From positions 1 through 18,149 of the forward strand of contig JAUYIW010000069.1 in assembly GCA_030688135.1 (NCBI GenBank): a stretch of 18,149 nt of DNA, written 5' to 3'. Under the pieces are notes generated by a model. That model did no database searches, had not been told where the DNA came from, and was given only the letters and a program-made list of their open reading frames with translations. Made by a program: the position numbers and the translations under genes. Source of the DNA: Candidatus Uhrbacteria bacterium. Its GTDB lineage: Bacteria; Patescibacteriota; Patescibacteriia; UBA9934. Positions 11,684 to 18,149 of the stretch are shown piece after piece (the stretch's first letter is position 1; each line of letters starts with the position of its first letter).

Positions 11684-12811
11684 ATGAATGCTAATCCAAA
11701 AGACAATATGAAATCACCAGAATTAGAAGATGACGAGTCAACTGTAGTCAGTCTAAGTTCAGCTGAGCCAGTCGTTTTGGAATCTAAAGAGGCGACTGCA
11801 GCTATGGAGGCGGCTGAAATGTCTATAAAAAAAGAAGAAGAGCCTAGAAGAACCGAGGCGGCGCTTGAAGCTTCAGAGCAAGATGCAAGGCTTGATATAC
11901 AGGGAAACTTAGAGCGACTCAATCTCTCATTAGAATCTATTCAAGAGATACGCTCTGGCATAAACGAGCTTTTAGAGTCAGAGGAATATAATAATGCAGA
12001 TGGCTTTGCGGAAAAATTGCAGGCGCTACTGGAACAAGCTTTTGATGCTCCTATAGAAGACATTATGGAAGTTGCAAGCGGGGCCTCTCCTCTAATTGTA
12101 CACGCAAGAATAGGCGCAGAGGCAGTTGGTGCAGTTCTTGATTCTGAGAACAGAGAAGAACACGTAAAGAGTTACTTTGAGGAGCTTATAAAAGTTGCTA
12201 GTAAAATTAACCCTTTGATTTTGCACGCACGTGCGGCAAGGCATGTAAGCATGGCTAGTCTATACGCACTTGCAGGAAATCAAGAAGACGCTGCAGAACA
12301 TTGGGATGAGTTTAAGGGTGTAGTTTACGAAGGCATTCCTGCTGCGCGTTTTTTGTTGGGCACAGACGCAGAAAAGGAGCAGGCCGCTAAGGAGGCGCGG
12401 ATTGCCGCAAAGATGGCCAGTACAATCATTACTGCTGCAAGCATGTTTTCATTCTCTATGGGCAAAGAAGCAGCTTTAACTGCAGTTCAGGGTAAAGAGT
12501 TTGCAGAATCTTTCGGTGGGCGTATGGGTAATATGGAAAGTCGAATTCAGGCCGGGGAGAAGGTAAATGTTATCGATCTTCTTAACGAGGGGATTGAATC
12601 TACAATGGAGGCAACTGGAAAAGATAGAGATAAGCTTTTTGAGTCAATCGCAGGAGGTATGAAGTCTAAAGAAACACTTGCAATAATTCCAGAGGATCAA
12701 CGAGCAACCGTTGAGGCGCTTGCTGTTGTTCTTGAAGAAAAAGATAGTCGTGAAAAAATGTTTAAAGCTGCTGCGGAGACTTATGCAAAGGGCGAACAAG
12801 CATTTACATAG
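11684..12811 (+). CDS. Uncharacterised helical cytoplasmic protein, paralogue B (375 aa)
   Basis: A diverged paralogue of the product of 8660-9784, with the same length and layout: an acidic, probably disordered N-terminus (to about 75), then alpha-helical sequence to the end, with no signal peptide or membrane segment. Shared landmarks are LSLESIQEIRSGINELL (81-97), AGEKVNVIDLLNEGIE (290-305) and IPEDQRATVEALAVVLEEKDSREKM (335-359, split here only to mark position). Within it, residues 131-170 and 172-211 look like an internal duplication: both begin AS, then PLI-HAR, and end in an Asn/Glu-rich helix. Function unknown. The two paralogues lie on opposite strands at the outer edges of the tRNA-Gly region, pointing outward. 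The start at 11684 is the first ATG; Met9 is an alternative. Confidence 0.76.
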   Translation: MNANPKDNMKSPELEDDESTVVSLSSAEPVVLESKEATAAMEAAEMSIKKEEEPRRTEAALEASEQDARLDIQGNLERLNLSLESIQEIRSGINELLESEEYNNADGFAEKLQALLEQAFDAPIEDIMEVASGASPLIVHARIGAEAVGAVLDSENREEHVKSYFEELIKVASKINPLILHARAARHVSMASLYALAGNQEDAAEHWDEFKGVVYEGIPAARFLLGTDAEKEQAAKEARIAAKMASTIITAASMFSFSMGKEAALTAVQGKEFAESFGGRMGNMESRIQAGEKVNVIDLLNEGIESTMEATGKDRDKLFESIAGGMKSKETLAIIPEDQRATVEALAVVLEEKDSREKMFKAAAETYAKGEQAFT

Positions 12812-12816
12812 TGAAC

Positions 12817-12850
12817 AAAAAAACCGCTGGACTTTTGTCTAGCGGTTTTT
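12817..12850. terminator. Bidirectional terminator between convergent genes
   Basis: A 9-bp stem CCGCTGGAC/GTCTAGCGG (one G-U) with a TTTT loop, extended by A and T runs. It serves the plus-strand 375-aa gene and the minus-strand 73-aa gene. Confidence 0.85.
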
Positions 12851-12855
12851 GTTTT

Positions 12856-13077
12856 CTAGCTTGTTGCAGACGAACGCACCGGAAGTCCAGCTTGTTCGCG
12901 CGCCCAACGGATTCCAGAGCGGTTACCTGCCATGTACTGCGCCTTTGCAGTTTCAAGTAGGAATACTTTAATGTCACTCGCTACATCTTCTGGAAGGCCG
13001 AATCTTGCAGTTAGCGTGCGGAAGCGTTCCATAAGTTCAACATACCATTTTGCATTTTGATTATTTGGGTAGCTCAT
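12856..13077 (-). CDS. Small conserved-looking protein, 73 aa, unknown function
   Basis: The product MSYPNNQNAKWYVELMERF has 73 residues. It is well balanced in composition, predicted as two or three helices, with no membrane segment, and contains the striking motif MAGNRSGIRWAREQ (54-67). I recognise no named family. Support for a real gene comes from its composition, a good terminator 6 nt beyond its stop, and its position 83 nt after the lamin-tail gene on the same strand, so it may be transcribed with that gene. The gap between them is filled by two GC-rich dispersed repeats. No Shine-Dalgarno is seen before the ATG. An overlapping alternative is not apparent on the opposite strand. Confidence 0.68.
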   Translation of the reverse strand: MSYPNNQNAKWYVELMERFRTLTARFGLPEDVASDIKVFLLETAKAQYMAGNRSGIRWAREQAGLPVRSSATS

Positions 13078-13087
13078 ATTGATTTTA

Positions 13088-13113
13088 TGTAGGGGCGAGG
13101 TTGATGCCTGCCC
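13088..13113. repeat. Dispersed GC-rich repeat, copy 2
   Basis: Begins TGTAGGGGCGAGGTTG and ends CTGCCC, related to 5664-5687 and 13127-13150. Confidence 0.6.
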
Positions 13114-13126
13114 GATTGAATTATAT

Positions 13127-13150
13127 TGTAGGGGCGGGGTTTATTCCCGC
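13127..13150. repeat. Dispersed GC-rich repeat, copy 3
   Basis: Begins TGTAGGGGCGGGGTTT, identical in its first 16 nt to the copy at 5664, and ends CCCGC. It lies 14 nt after copy 2, in the same orientation. Confidence 0.6.
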
Positions 13151-13160
13151 AAGTTTTATT

Positions 13161-15818
13161 TTACGCCGTTGCCGCAACAAGCTTCATTTGCTTGCCCCGT
13201 ACAAACCAGTAGAATAGCGCGCCACTTGCTGCTGTAAATAGTCCGGCACCAAACCAAGGTGTAAGATTTCTTGACTTGGACACGCTTGCAATAACAGCTG
13301 ACTCTTCTGCTACTGCAGTTTGCGCAATTTGCTGAATGTCGGCTGAAGATCGTGGGTACACCCGAGGAGAACCATCGATGTGGCGTACTACGCCAGTAAT
13401 TCTTACCTCGTTACTTGTGATTTCGTACCAAGATATTCCAGTGCCATCATAGGCTATAACAGCTACTTGGCCAGAATCATCTTTGACTGTTAACTTTGTG
13501 CCATCGCGTTCAAGCACATTACCGTGAATGGTTACGAGTTCTCCTTCTAGCGCATTGGCTAGCTCATCAATAGTTGAGTCTCTAGGATTAATTTCTTGGT
13601 GTCCTGTAACTGTGATGTCACTTTGTGCAGAAAGTTTGATTCTTTCTTCACCGCGACTTTCGGACAATGTACCAACAACGCTTACTATGTCACCTACCTC
13701 GAGTTCTGGCCAGTCGGCATAATAGAAGTAGAGTTCTATTCCATCCATGAAGGCTATTTGATTGCCAAACGTACCAGGAGTAGCTGTGATAGTTCCGGTC
13801 ATGGTTGTTTTTGCATCCGCTTTTCTAGAGGTTGGTGTTTTGGTTGTTGTCTTCGCTTTTGTTGCAGTAGATGTTGCTACTGCAATAACTGAATGGGTTG
13901 TAGGTTCATTGGAAACGTTAGCATTTTTTGCTGTGCTGTTTGACTTACTGCTTGAAACAGATGGTGATTCAATTGTTTTAGTGTTTGAATCGTCACTGAC
14001 AGCCGTTCCGGAGTTTTTATCAGAGTCCTCACTGAGTTGTTCATTTTCATATGATTCAGAGATTATATTTTCTGTTTGTTCGGAGTTTGTTGAGCCCTTA
14101 GTGGTGGTTAATGCAATGTGCCACTCACCATTTTGGAGCGCCAGGCTTTCACCTTTTTTAGGTGCAGCAATTTCTGCTGTGCCATACTTCATTGAATCGA
14201 TTATGTTTCCACTTGGATCAACAAGCTCCACTGTGTCGCCTCCGTTGTTAAGTTTTCCGGATGGATTTTCGATTACGAAATATTCACCTCCATCGAGATC
14301 AAAATTTTCAATCTTTGTTTCTCGTTCGGTAGCATCGCGTACTGTCCAACCTTCGAGCGTGACCAATGTACTGCCAGGGTTCATAATTTCAATCCACTCA
14401 ATGCCATCTTCTGGATCGCTAACGATTTCGCTTAGTACTAGATCGCCAGTATTGTAGGAGGTAAGAGTTTCAGAAGTCGCATGGGTTTCATAAGTCTCTG
14501 ACGTTTCTGAAGTATCAGATGTTCCAGAGGTTTCAGGGGTTTCAGAAGTTTCATCAGAAATCTGAGAGGTTTCATAGGATTCATTAGCTAGCTCCTCTAG
14601 CCCCTCTAGCTCTTCGGTATCCTCTTCGCTAGCCGTCACTAGCTCCTCTAGCTCTTCTGTGATCTCTTCATTCGTTGTAGCTGGCGCATAACTTACGATT
14701 TGCCAGGCGCCTTCTTCGAATGAAAGCGCTTCGCCTTTGCCCGGAGCTGGAATTTCGTCCGTTCCATATTGAACATAGTCAATAATATTTCCTGCCGGAT
14801 CGAGTAGCTGAATTAAATCTCCTCCATTATTGAGTTGCCCCGATGGATTTTCTATCGTGTAGTATTCGCCTGTTGTAAGATCGAGATTCTCAAGTTTAGT
14901 CGCTCGGAGAGTTGCGTCACGGACTGTCCAATCAGTAAGATTGATTGACAGAAGTCCCGGATTGAAAATCTTAACTATCTCAGTTCCATTTTCTGGATCG
15001 CTTACGATCTGACTTAGGAGCAATGTACCGGAATCGTAGGAAGCGGGGGTCTCAGATGTTTCAAGGGTTTCAGAGGTCTCATCGGTTAGCTCTTCTAGCC
15101 CTTCTAACTCTCCTGTGGTCTCTCCGCCTTCGGTAATTACCTCATAGATCACTTCTGGAGCGTTACCAATTAGCGCTCCCGGAGTTCCAAGCTGGCTTGC
15201 ATCGAGCAAGTTTGTATTCGTGCTAGAGGTAAACCACTCGAGCGTTGTAAGATTTCGCTCCATTGAAGCTATTGGATTGGTTGAGCCAAATTCCGGCGTG
15301 CCGGGAAAGGCAACTTCGTCTACCACAATGCCTTCTGGCGTAGCTAGCATGATTTCAATATCGGTATTTATAATCGAGATTGATGCTGTTACCAGTTCGG
15401 GTGTAACCCCGAGCGTAGTGTTGGCGTGCCCTAGTCCATAGTTTGCAATAAGCAACGTTGATTTGGCTGGGATCACAGTGCCAACTTCTAAACTTATAGC
15501 ACTCCGTGAGGTGGCGCTTCCGGTGAGAATCCACCCGCCGATATCCACGCTTTGGCCATTTGGGTTAAATAGCTCGATCCATTCGTCAGCCGTGCTTCCT
15601 GACGATCCTGCCCAGTTGATTTCTGAGATATAGATGGTTGGGACATCGGTAGCGGTTGTTTCATCGATTTGCACGACTGGTTCTTCGACTTGGGTTGATT
15701 CTTGTGAGTTTTCTGCCGCAGTATCTCCTGCGGGAGCCGGTGAATCCTCTGCGCTGGCGGGTAAAGCAAGCATAAAGGACAATACGGCGAGCGTTCCGAT
15801 TGCATATAATTTTTTCAT
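13161..15818 (-). CDS. Surface protein with three lamin-tail domains, two OB-like domains and a C-terminal anchor (885 aa)
   Basis: A signal peptide (1-23, ending ASA) and a C-terminal membrane helix (about 851-873) with a short basic tail place the body outside the cell. Lamin-tail domains (LTD) lie at about 62-215 (ISEINWAGSSGSTADEWIEL), 264-365 (SQIVSDPENGTEIVKIFNPG) and 458-563 (SEIVSDPEDGIEWIEIMNPG). LTD2 and LTD3 are alike and each is preceded by a Glu/Thr/Ser-rich linker (LEGLEEL, then SETSETPET-like repeats), so a linker-plus-domain unit was duplicated. A Ser/Thr-rich stretch (about 580-670) leads to two OB-like domains (about 671-740 and 745-830; GDIVSVVGTLSE, GELVTIHGNVLE) of the type found beside extracellular nucleases. 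No nuclease or other catalytic motif is seen. A role in adhesion or in binding DNA or glycans is inference only. Confidence 0.87.
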   Translation of the reverse strand: MKKLYAIGTLAVLSFMLALPASAEDSPAPAGDTAAENSQESTQVEEPVVQIDETTATDVPTIYISEINWAGSSGSTADEWIELFNPNGQSVDIGGWILTGSATSRSAISLEVGTVIPAKSTLLIANYGLGHANTTLGVTPELVTASISIINTDIEIMLATPEGIVVDEVAFPGTPEFGSTNPIASMERNLTTLEWFTSSTNTNLLDASQLGTPGALIGNAPEVIYEVITEGGETTGELEGLEELTDETSETLETSETPASYDSGTLLLSQIVSDPENGTEIVKIFNPGLLSINLTDWTVRDATLRATKLENLDLTTGEYYTIENPSGQLNNGGDLIQLLDPAGNIIDYVQYGTDEIPAPGKGEALSFEEGAWQIVSYAPATTNEEITEELEELVTASEEDTEELEGLEELANESYETSQISDETSETPETSGTSDTSETSETYETHATSETLTSYNTGDLVLSEIVSDPEDGIEWIEIMNPGSTLVTLEGWTVRDATERETKIENFDLDGGEYFVIENPSGKLNNGGDTVELVDPSGNIIDSMKYGTAEIAAPKKGESLALQNGEWHIALTTTKGSTNSEQTENIISESYENEQLSEDSDKNSGTAVSDDSNTKTIESPSVSSSKSNSTAKNANVSNEPTTHSVIAVATSTATKAKTTTKTPTSRKADAKTTMTGTITATPGTFGNQIAFMDGIELYFYYADWPELEVGDIVSVVGTLSESRGEERIKLSAQSDITVTGHQEINPRDSTIDELANALEGELVTIHGNVLERDGTKLTVKDDSGQVAVIAYDGTGISWYEITSNEVRITGVVRHIDGSPRVYPRSSADIQQIAQTAVAEESAVIASVSKSRNLTPWFGAGLFTAASGALFYWFVRGKQMKLVAATA

Positions 15819-15840
15819 AGCATTTTTTTAATGATCAGGT

Positions 15841-15862
15841 GAGTGCCTCTGCAGCGGCACTC
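15841..15862 (-). promoter_or_regulatory. Leader hairpin before the lamin-tail gene
   Basis: GAGTGCC/GGCACTC, a perfect 7-bp stem with an 8-nt loop, 22 nt upstream of the start codon at 15818 and inside the predicted leader. It could affect translation or mRNA stability. Confidence 0.5.
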
Positions 15863-15866
15863 ATAC

Positions 15867-15905
15867 AAAAACTCCCCAGCTCGATTTATCATCGATGGGG
15901 AGTTT
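15867..15905 (-). terminator. Intrinsic terminator, possibly an attenuator of the lamin-tail gene
   Basis: On the minus strand AAACTCCCC pairs with GGGGAGTTT (15905-15897 with 15877-15869), with an inner ATCGA/TCGAT stem, followed by T residues. It can end the DUF4173 transcript. It also lies downstream of a promoter at 15944-15916, so transcripts to the lamin-tail gene from that promoter would have to pass it. Confidence 0.75.
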
Positions 15906-15915
15906 CTATACTTTT

Positions 15916-15944
15916 ATATAATCACGATTTTATACTTGCGTCAA
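15916..15944 (-). promoter_or_regulatory. Promoter upstream of the lamin-tail gene
   Basis: TTGACG (15944-15939), 17 nt, TTATAT (15921-15916). Transcription would begin near 15909, just before the terminator-like hairpin. Confidence 0.58.
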
Positions 15945-16013
15945 GAGTAGGTGTGGACAAACAAACTCTTTAGCAGAAAATTGGAGAGTTTTTTCCGGAG
16001 TTCGCGTTTGCAG

Positions 16014-17603
16014 TTAGTCTGTAATTATGTTTCCGCAAACATCTGCCGGCACATAATTATCAATTGCATTTTTTGCAGCATTGGAAGATAAGTTCCACGA
16101 CTGCCAAGCGCTGTGTGTATCAATCTGAACAGCCCAAGCATCGTAAAGTTGACGTACACCTCTGCGTAGATCAACCTGACGGATTGAATCGTCGTCCAAG
16201 GCATCTAATCTATAAAAGTAATTATCATCTTTTGTGAAGTTTACGATTCCTCCGCATGCGTCTATGCCAAACTCTGGCAAGTAATAGTTTTGGAAATCTT
16301 TACTTTGCAAGACTGCGTGCACCGCAGGGATCGCTTCCGGGGAAAGGGTTCGGTAAAACCCAAGCAGTTCAAACGGAGTGTCGTCTATATTTCTCGCATT
16401 ATTTAGTCGTACAGAAAGGGCGTCTGGAGATGAGGCTGAAAAAATAAATATTAAAGCACCGGTCACCAGAAGGGCATTTCTAACATAGGTCGTCTGTTCT
16501 TTTTTTCGGATTATATTGACCATTAGCATTATTAGCACGACGCCGGTTGTAATGAAGAACCAAAATCCAAATAGACGAGCTGGGGTATAGGCGTAGATAT
16601 CAGTGTAAAGATCCATTCGAATCCACGCAGAGGCAATCACTAGTATTGTTTCTGTGATGAGCGTGACTTCTAGAGCTCGAATGAATTTTGACGCATGCTC
16701 TCCATGTAAGTATCGCAGTGTTAGAATTAGTGCCAGAACTAGAAAGGCAACGAACGCTAATTGGTTAAATCCATGCACAGCATATTCTGAGTATGTTATA
16801 GCTTCAATATTTTCCCATGTCGCTTTACCTCCAAATAGATAAACTCCCTGGAACAGTAAGAATGCAAAAAAGAGAAGTGATGTGCTACCAAGGATAATTG
16901 AGCTTTCAACCCCAAATTTTGCCACCAATGCTTGGATACTGAAAGATTCAATCCGTTTCCAAAAGGCCGTTGCAAAGAAAAGAAGGAATGCGCCAGTAAA
17001 GAAAACTATTACAATTGCGTGCCCAATGATTTGACCTGATCGTAGAAAATCAGCTATCCAGTCGGTGAGCACATTTGTTTGTTCTTGCAAAAGAAGGTCT
17101 GAGCTTAAAAACAATGCCAGGAAAATTAACACTACGGGTACTGCAATAACCATTCCTTTCAGCGCTGAAGATCGTTTTTGGTTAACTCCTGGGATTTTAA
17201 GATGGCTTAAAATTGAAAGTCGAGCTAGCGTGTCTCCTACAATGTGAAGGAATCCAGTGCTGATAATATGGAGTGGGTGCCTAAAGCGTCCGTGATGTCC
17301 GAATACGTTTAGTATAAAGAATAGATTAGCTACAAAGAATCCAATGCCACTTAGAGTGAGTCCAATCGATGAAGTCCAAATTGCAAACGTGAATGCAAAA
17401 GCAAGGGCGTACCCTGCCGCAACCCATGCGCGTGTAGGGATGCATTGTTTTAAGTAGCTGGCAATTCCTGCGGTCGCTCCTATAAAAATAATCTGCATCA
17501 GAAGTATGTTGATGCCAACCCCCGGAATATCGTAGATTAAAATGTCAAAAAGTACGCCCAATATGAGCGCGGCTAGTAAGAGTTTCCATGGAAGATGTTT
17601 CAT
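16014..17603 (-). CDS. Polytopic membrane protein of the DUF4173/DUF4153 type
   Basis: The 529-residue protein has about 12 hydrophobic helices in its first 400 residues, followed by a soluble C-terminal part of about 125 residues. The core stretch ITYSEYAVHGFNQLAFVAF, followed after a helix pair by WIRMDLYTDIYAYTPARLFGFW, matches my recollection of DUF4173, a family of bacterial integral membrane proteins without an assigned function. The C-terminal part (from about 405) has NNARNIDD, a Tyr/Leu-rich helical segment and two Cys (CGG and VCGN) that could pair outside the cell. The start at 17603 is supported by TAATAT (17615-17610) 6 nt before the ATG, another near-leaderless gene. It is upstream of the lamin-tail gene on the same strand, with a terminator and a second promoter between. 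Confidence 0.82.
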   Translation of the reverse strand: MKHLPWKLLLAALILGVLFDILIYDIPGVGINILLMQIIFIGATAGIASYLKQCIPTRAWVAAGYALAFAFTFAIWTSSIGLTLSGIGFFVANLFFILNVFGHHGRFRHPLHIISTGFLHIVGDTLARLSILSHLKIPGVNQKRSSALKGMVIAVPVVLIFLALFLSSDLLLQEQTNVLTDWIADFLRSGQIIGHAIVIVFFTGAFLLFFATAFWKRIESFSIQALVAKFGVESSIILGSTSLLFFAFLLFQGVYLFGGKATWENIEAITYSEYAVHGFNQLAFVAFLVLALILTLRYLHGEHASKFIRALEVTLITETILVIASAWIRMDLYTDIYAYTPARLFGFWFFITTGVVLIMLMVNIIRKKEQTTYVRNALLVTGALIFIFSASSPDALSVRLNNARNIDDTPFELLGFYRTLSPEAIPAVHAVLQSKDFQNYYLPEFGIDACGGIVNFTKDDNYFYRLDALDDDSIRQVDLRRGVRQLYDAWAVQIDTHSAWQSWNLSSNAAKNAIDNYVPADVCGNIITD

Positions 17604-17609
17604 ATGTAG

Positions 17610-17615
17610 ATATTA
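17610..17615 (-). promoter_or_regulatory. -10 box of the DUF4173-type gene (leaderless)
   Basis: TAATAT ends 6 nt before the ATG at 17603; no clear -35 partner is seen. Confidence 0.45.
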
Positions 17616-17646
17616 AACTCGAAAAAGCCTTTTCTGACAAGTTATG

Positions 17647-17675
17647 TTGACAGGCGCTCTGATTTATGGCACAAT
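17647..17675 (+). promoter_or_regulatory. Promoter of tRNA-Leu(UAG)
   Basis: TTGACA (17647-17652), 17 nt, CACAAT (17670-17675). The expected start near 17682 is 3 nt before the mature tRNA end. Confidence 0.7.
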
Positions 17676-17684
17676 CATGCTGTT

Positions 17685-17771
17685 GCGCGAGTGGTGGAAT
17701 TGGCAGACACGCTAGCCTTAGGAGCTAGTGGCCGTAAGGCCGTGGAGGTTCGAGTCCTCTCTCGCGCACCA
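17685..17771 (+). tRNA. tRNA-Leu (anticodon UAG)
   Basis: An 87-nt class II tRNA with encoded CCA. Acceptor GCGCGAG pairs with CTCGCGC, discriminator A. Anticodon arm CTAGC-CTTAGGA-GCTAG reads TAG. The variable arm has GGCC-GTAA-GGCC, and the T arm is GGAGG-TTCGAGT-CCTCT. Its D-arm region (GTGGTGGAATTGGCAGACAC) is the same as in tRNA-Leu(UAA). Confidence 0.96.
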
Positions 17772-17773
17772 AT

Positions 17774-17899
17774 AAAAAACCTACCCAAGTTTACTCACAA
17801 CGTTGTCATACGACTCCGTCGGCCTCACCGTACTTACTCAGTACGTTTCGGCCTTACTCGTCGCACTTCCTAGTTGTGACTAAGCTTAATAGGTTTTTT
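17774..17899 (+). terminator. Large imperfect hairpin with terminator ends after tRNA-Leu(UAG)
   Basis: AAAAAACCTA (17774-17783) pairs with TAGGTTTTTT (17890-17899). Inside, ACTCACAAC pairs with GTTGTGACT, and further in are CGAC/GTCG, GGCC/GGCC and CGTAC/GTACG (17829-17845). The whole 126-nt stretch can fold as one interrupted stem ending in a T run. No reading frame with coding character was seen. Confidence 0.6.
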
Positions 17900-17981
17900 G
17901 GGATCATACGCAATTTGAGTGGAGGAGTCATCTAATCTGCCAGGTTAGGATTTGTTTGATCCATTTACTAAGTAGAAAGTT

Positions 17982-18138
17982 ACCATTTCGACGAGTCTGT
18001 AGGTCGCGAGGAGAAATCTTTCGGAGATCTCAACGAACCGCGAAAGATCTCTCGTCGTGGATCGCAAGCTCCTCGAGATGGTGGGGTTCGAAAGATCTCT
18101 CGCCCGACAGCAGAAAGTTAAGTCGGGTTCGAGATGGT
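17982..18138. repeat. Cluster of three hairpin-forming repeats
   Basis: Three units share the ends CGAAAGAT(C/T)TCTC and TCGA(A/G)ATGGT with variable middles. They lie at 17982-18023 (inverted, 42 nt), 18041-18082 (direct, 42 nt) and 18089-18138 (direct, 50 nt, inner CCCGAC/GTCGGG stem). Nothing coding is seen from 17900 to the window end; 17900-17981 shows no feature. Confidence 0.75.
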
Positions 18139-18149
18139 AGAGAGCAAGA

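Noticed and set aside
13762..14457. 231-codon open frame on the plus strand
   Set aside because: It lies antisense to the linker and LTD3 of the lamin-tail gene, and its length comes from that gene's biased Ser/Thr/Glu codons.

Overview
The window looks like a chromosomal segment of a small-genome, uncultivated bacterium, most likely a Candidate Phyla Radiation (Patescibacteria) member. Reasons: a SpoIID-domain protein built on NBR1-like Ig domains, lamin-tail-domain surface proteins, a short GIY-YIG protein next to a tRNA gene, little recognisable Shine-Dalgarno sequence, and several genes whose -10 box lies only 6-9 nt before the start codon. TGA is used as a stop, so the code appears standard. 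The lineage call is an inference; no rRNA or ribosomal protein gene is present.

Layout. Positions 1-5608 form a cell-envelope block: a partial O-antigen-ligase-type membrane protein and a polysaccharide flippase on the minus strand, then, divergently, a SpoIID-like peptidoglycan lytic protein and a D-Ala-D-Ala carboxypeptidase on the plus strand. The intergenic stretch 5609-5961 holds a candidate stand-alone small RNA on the minus strand, with its own promoter and a strong intrinsic terminator. Positions 5962-7967 carry a bacterial PH-domain membrane protein, a small two-helix membrane protein and ruvB, all minus.

Positions 7992-12811 are the unusual part: an accessory island threaded on tRNA genes. 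It holds a promoter plus the 5' half of tRNA-Leu(UAA); a GIY-YIG gene; an intact tRNA-Leu(UAA) reached through a 56-bp direct repeat; an uncharacterised helical protein; a chimeric tRNA whose 5' part is tRNA-Gly(GCC) and whose last 25 nt match tRNA-Leu(UAA); another uncharacterised gene; the intact tRNA-Gly(GCC); a 199-bp tandem repeat that re-copies the tRNA-Gly 3' end each time; and a second helical protein that is a diverged paralogue of the first.

Positions 12856-17603 return to envelope-type genes on the minus strand: a 73-aa conserved-looking protein, an 885-aa secreted and membrane-anchored protein with three lamin-tail domains and two OB-like domains, and a DUF4173-type polytopic membrane protein. 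The window ends with tRNA-Leu(UAG), a large imperfect hairpin that includes its terminator, and a cluster of palindromic repeats.

The envelope genes probably act in surface glycan assembly and peptidoglycan remodelling, but the sequence shows no single pathway linking them. The island is the best candidate for something undescribed: repeated rearrangement at tRNA genes, possibly started by a GIY-YIG nuclease, with accessory genes lodged between the tRNA copies.
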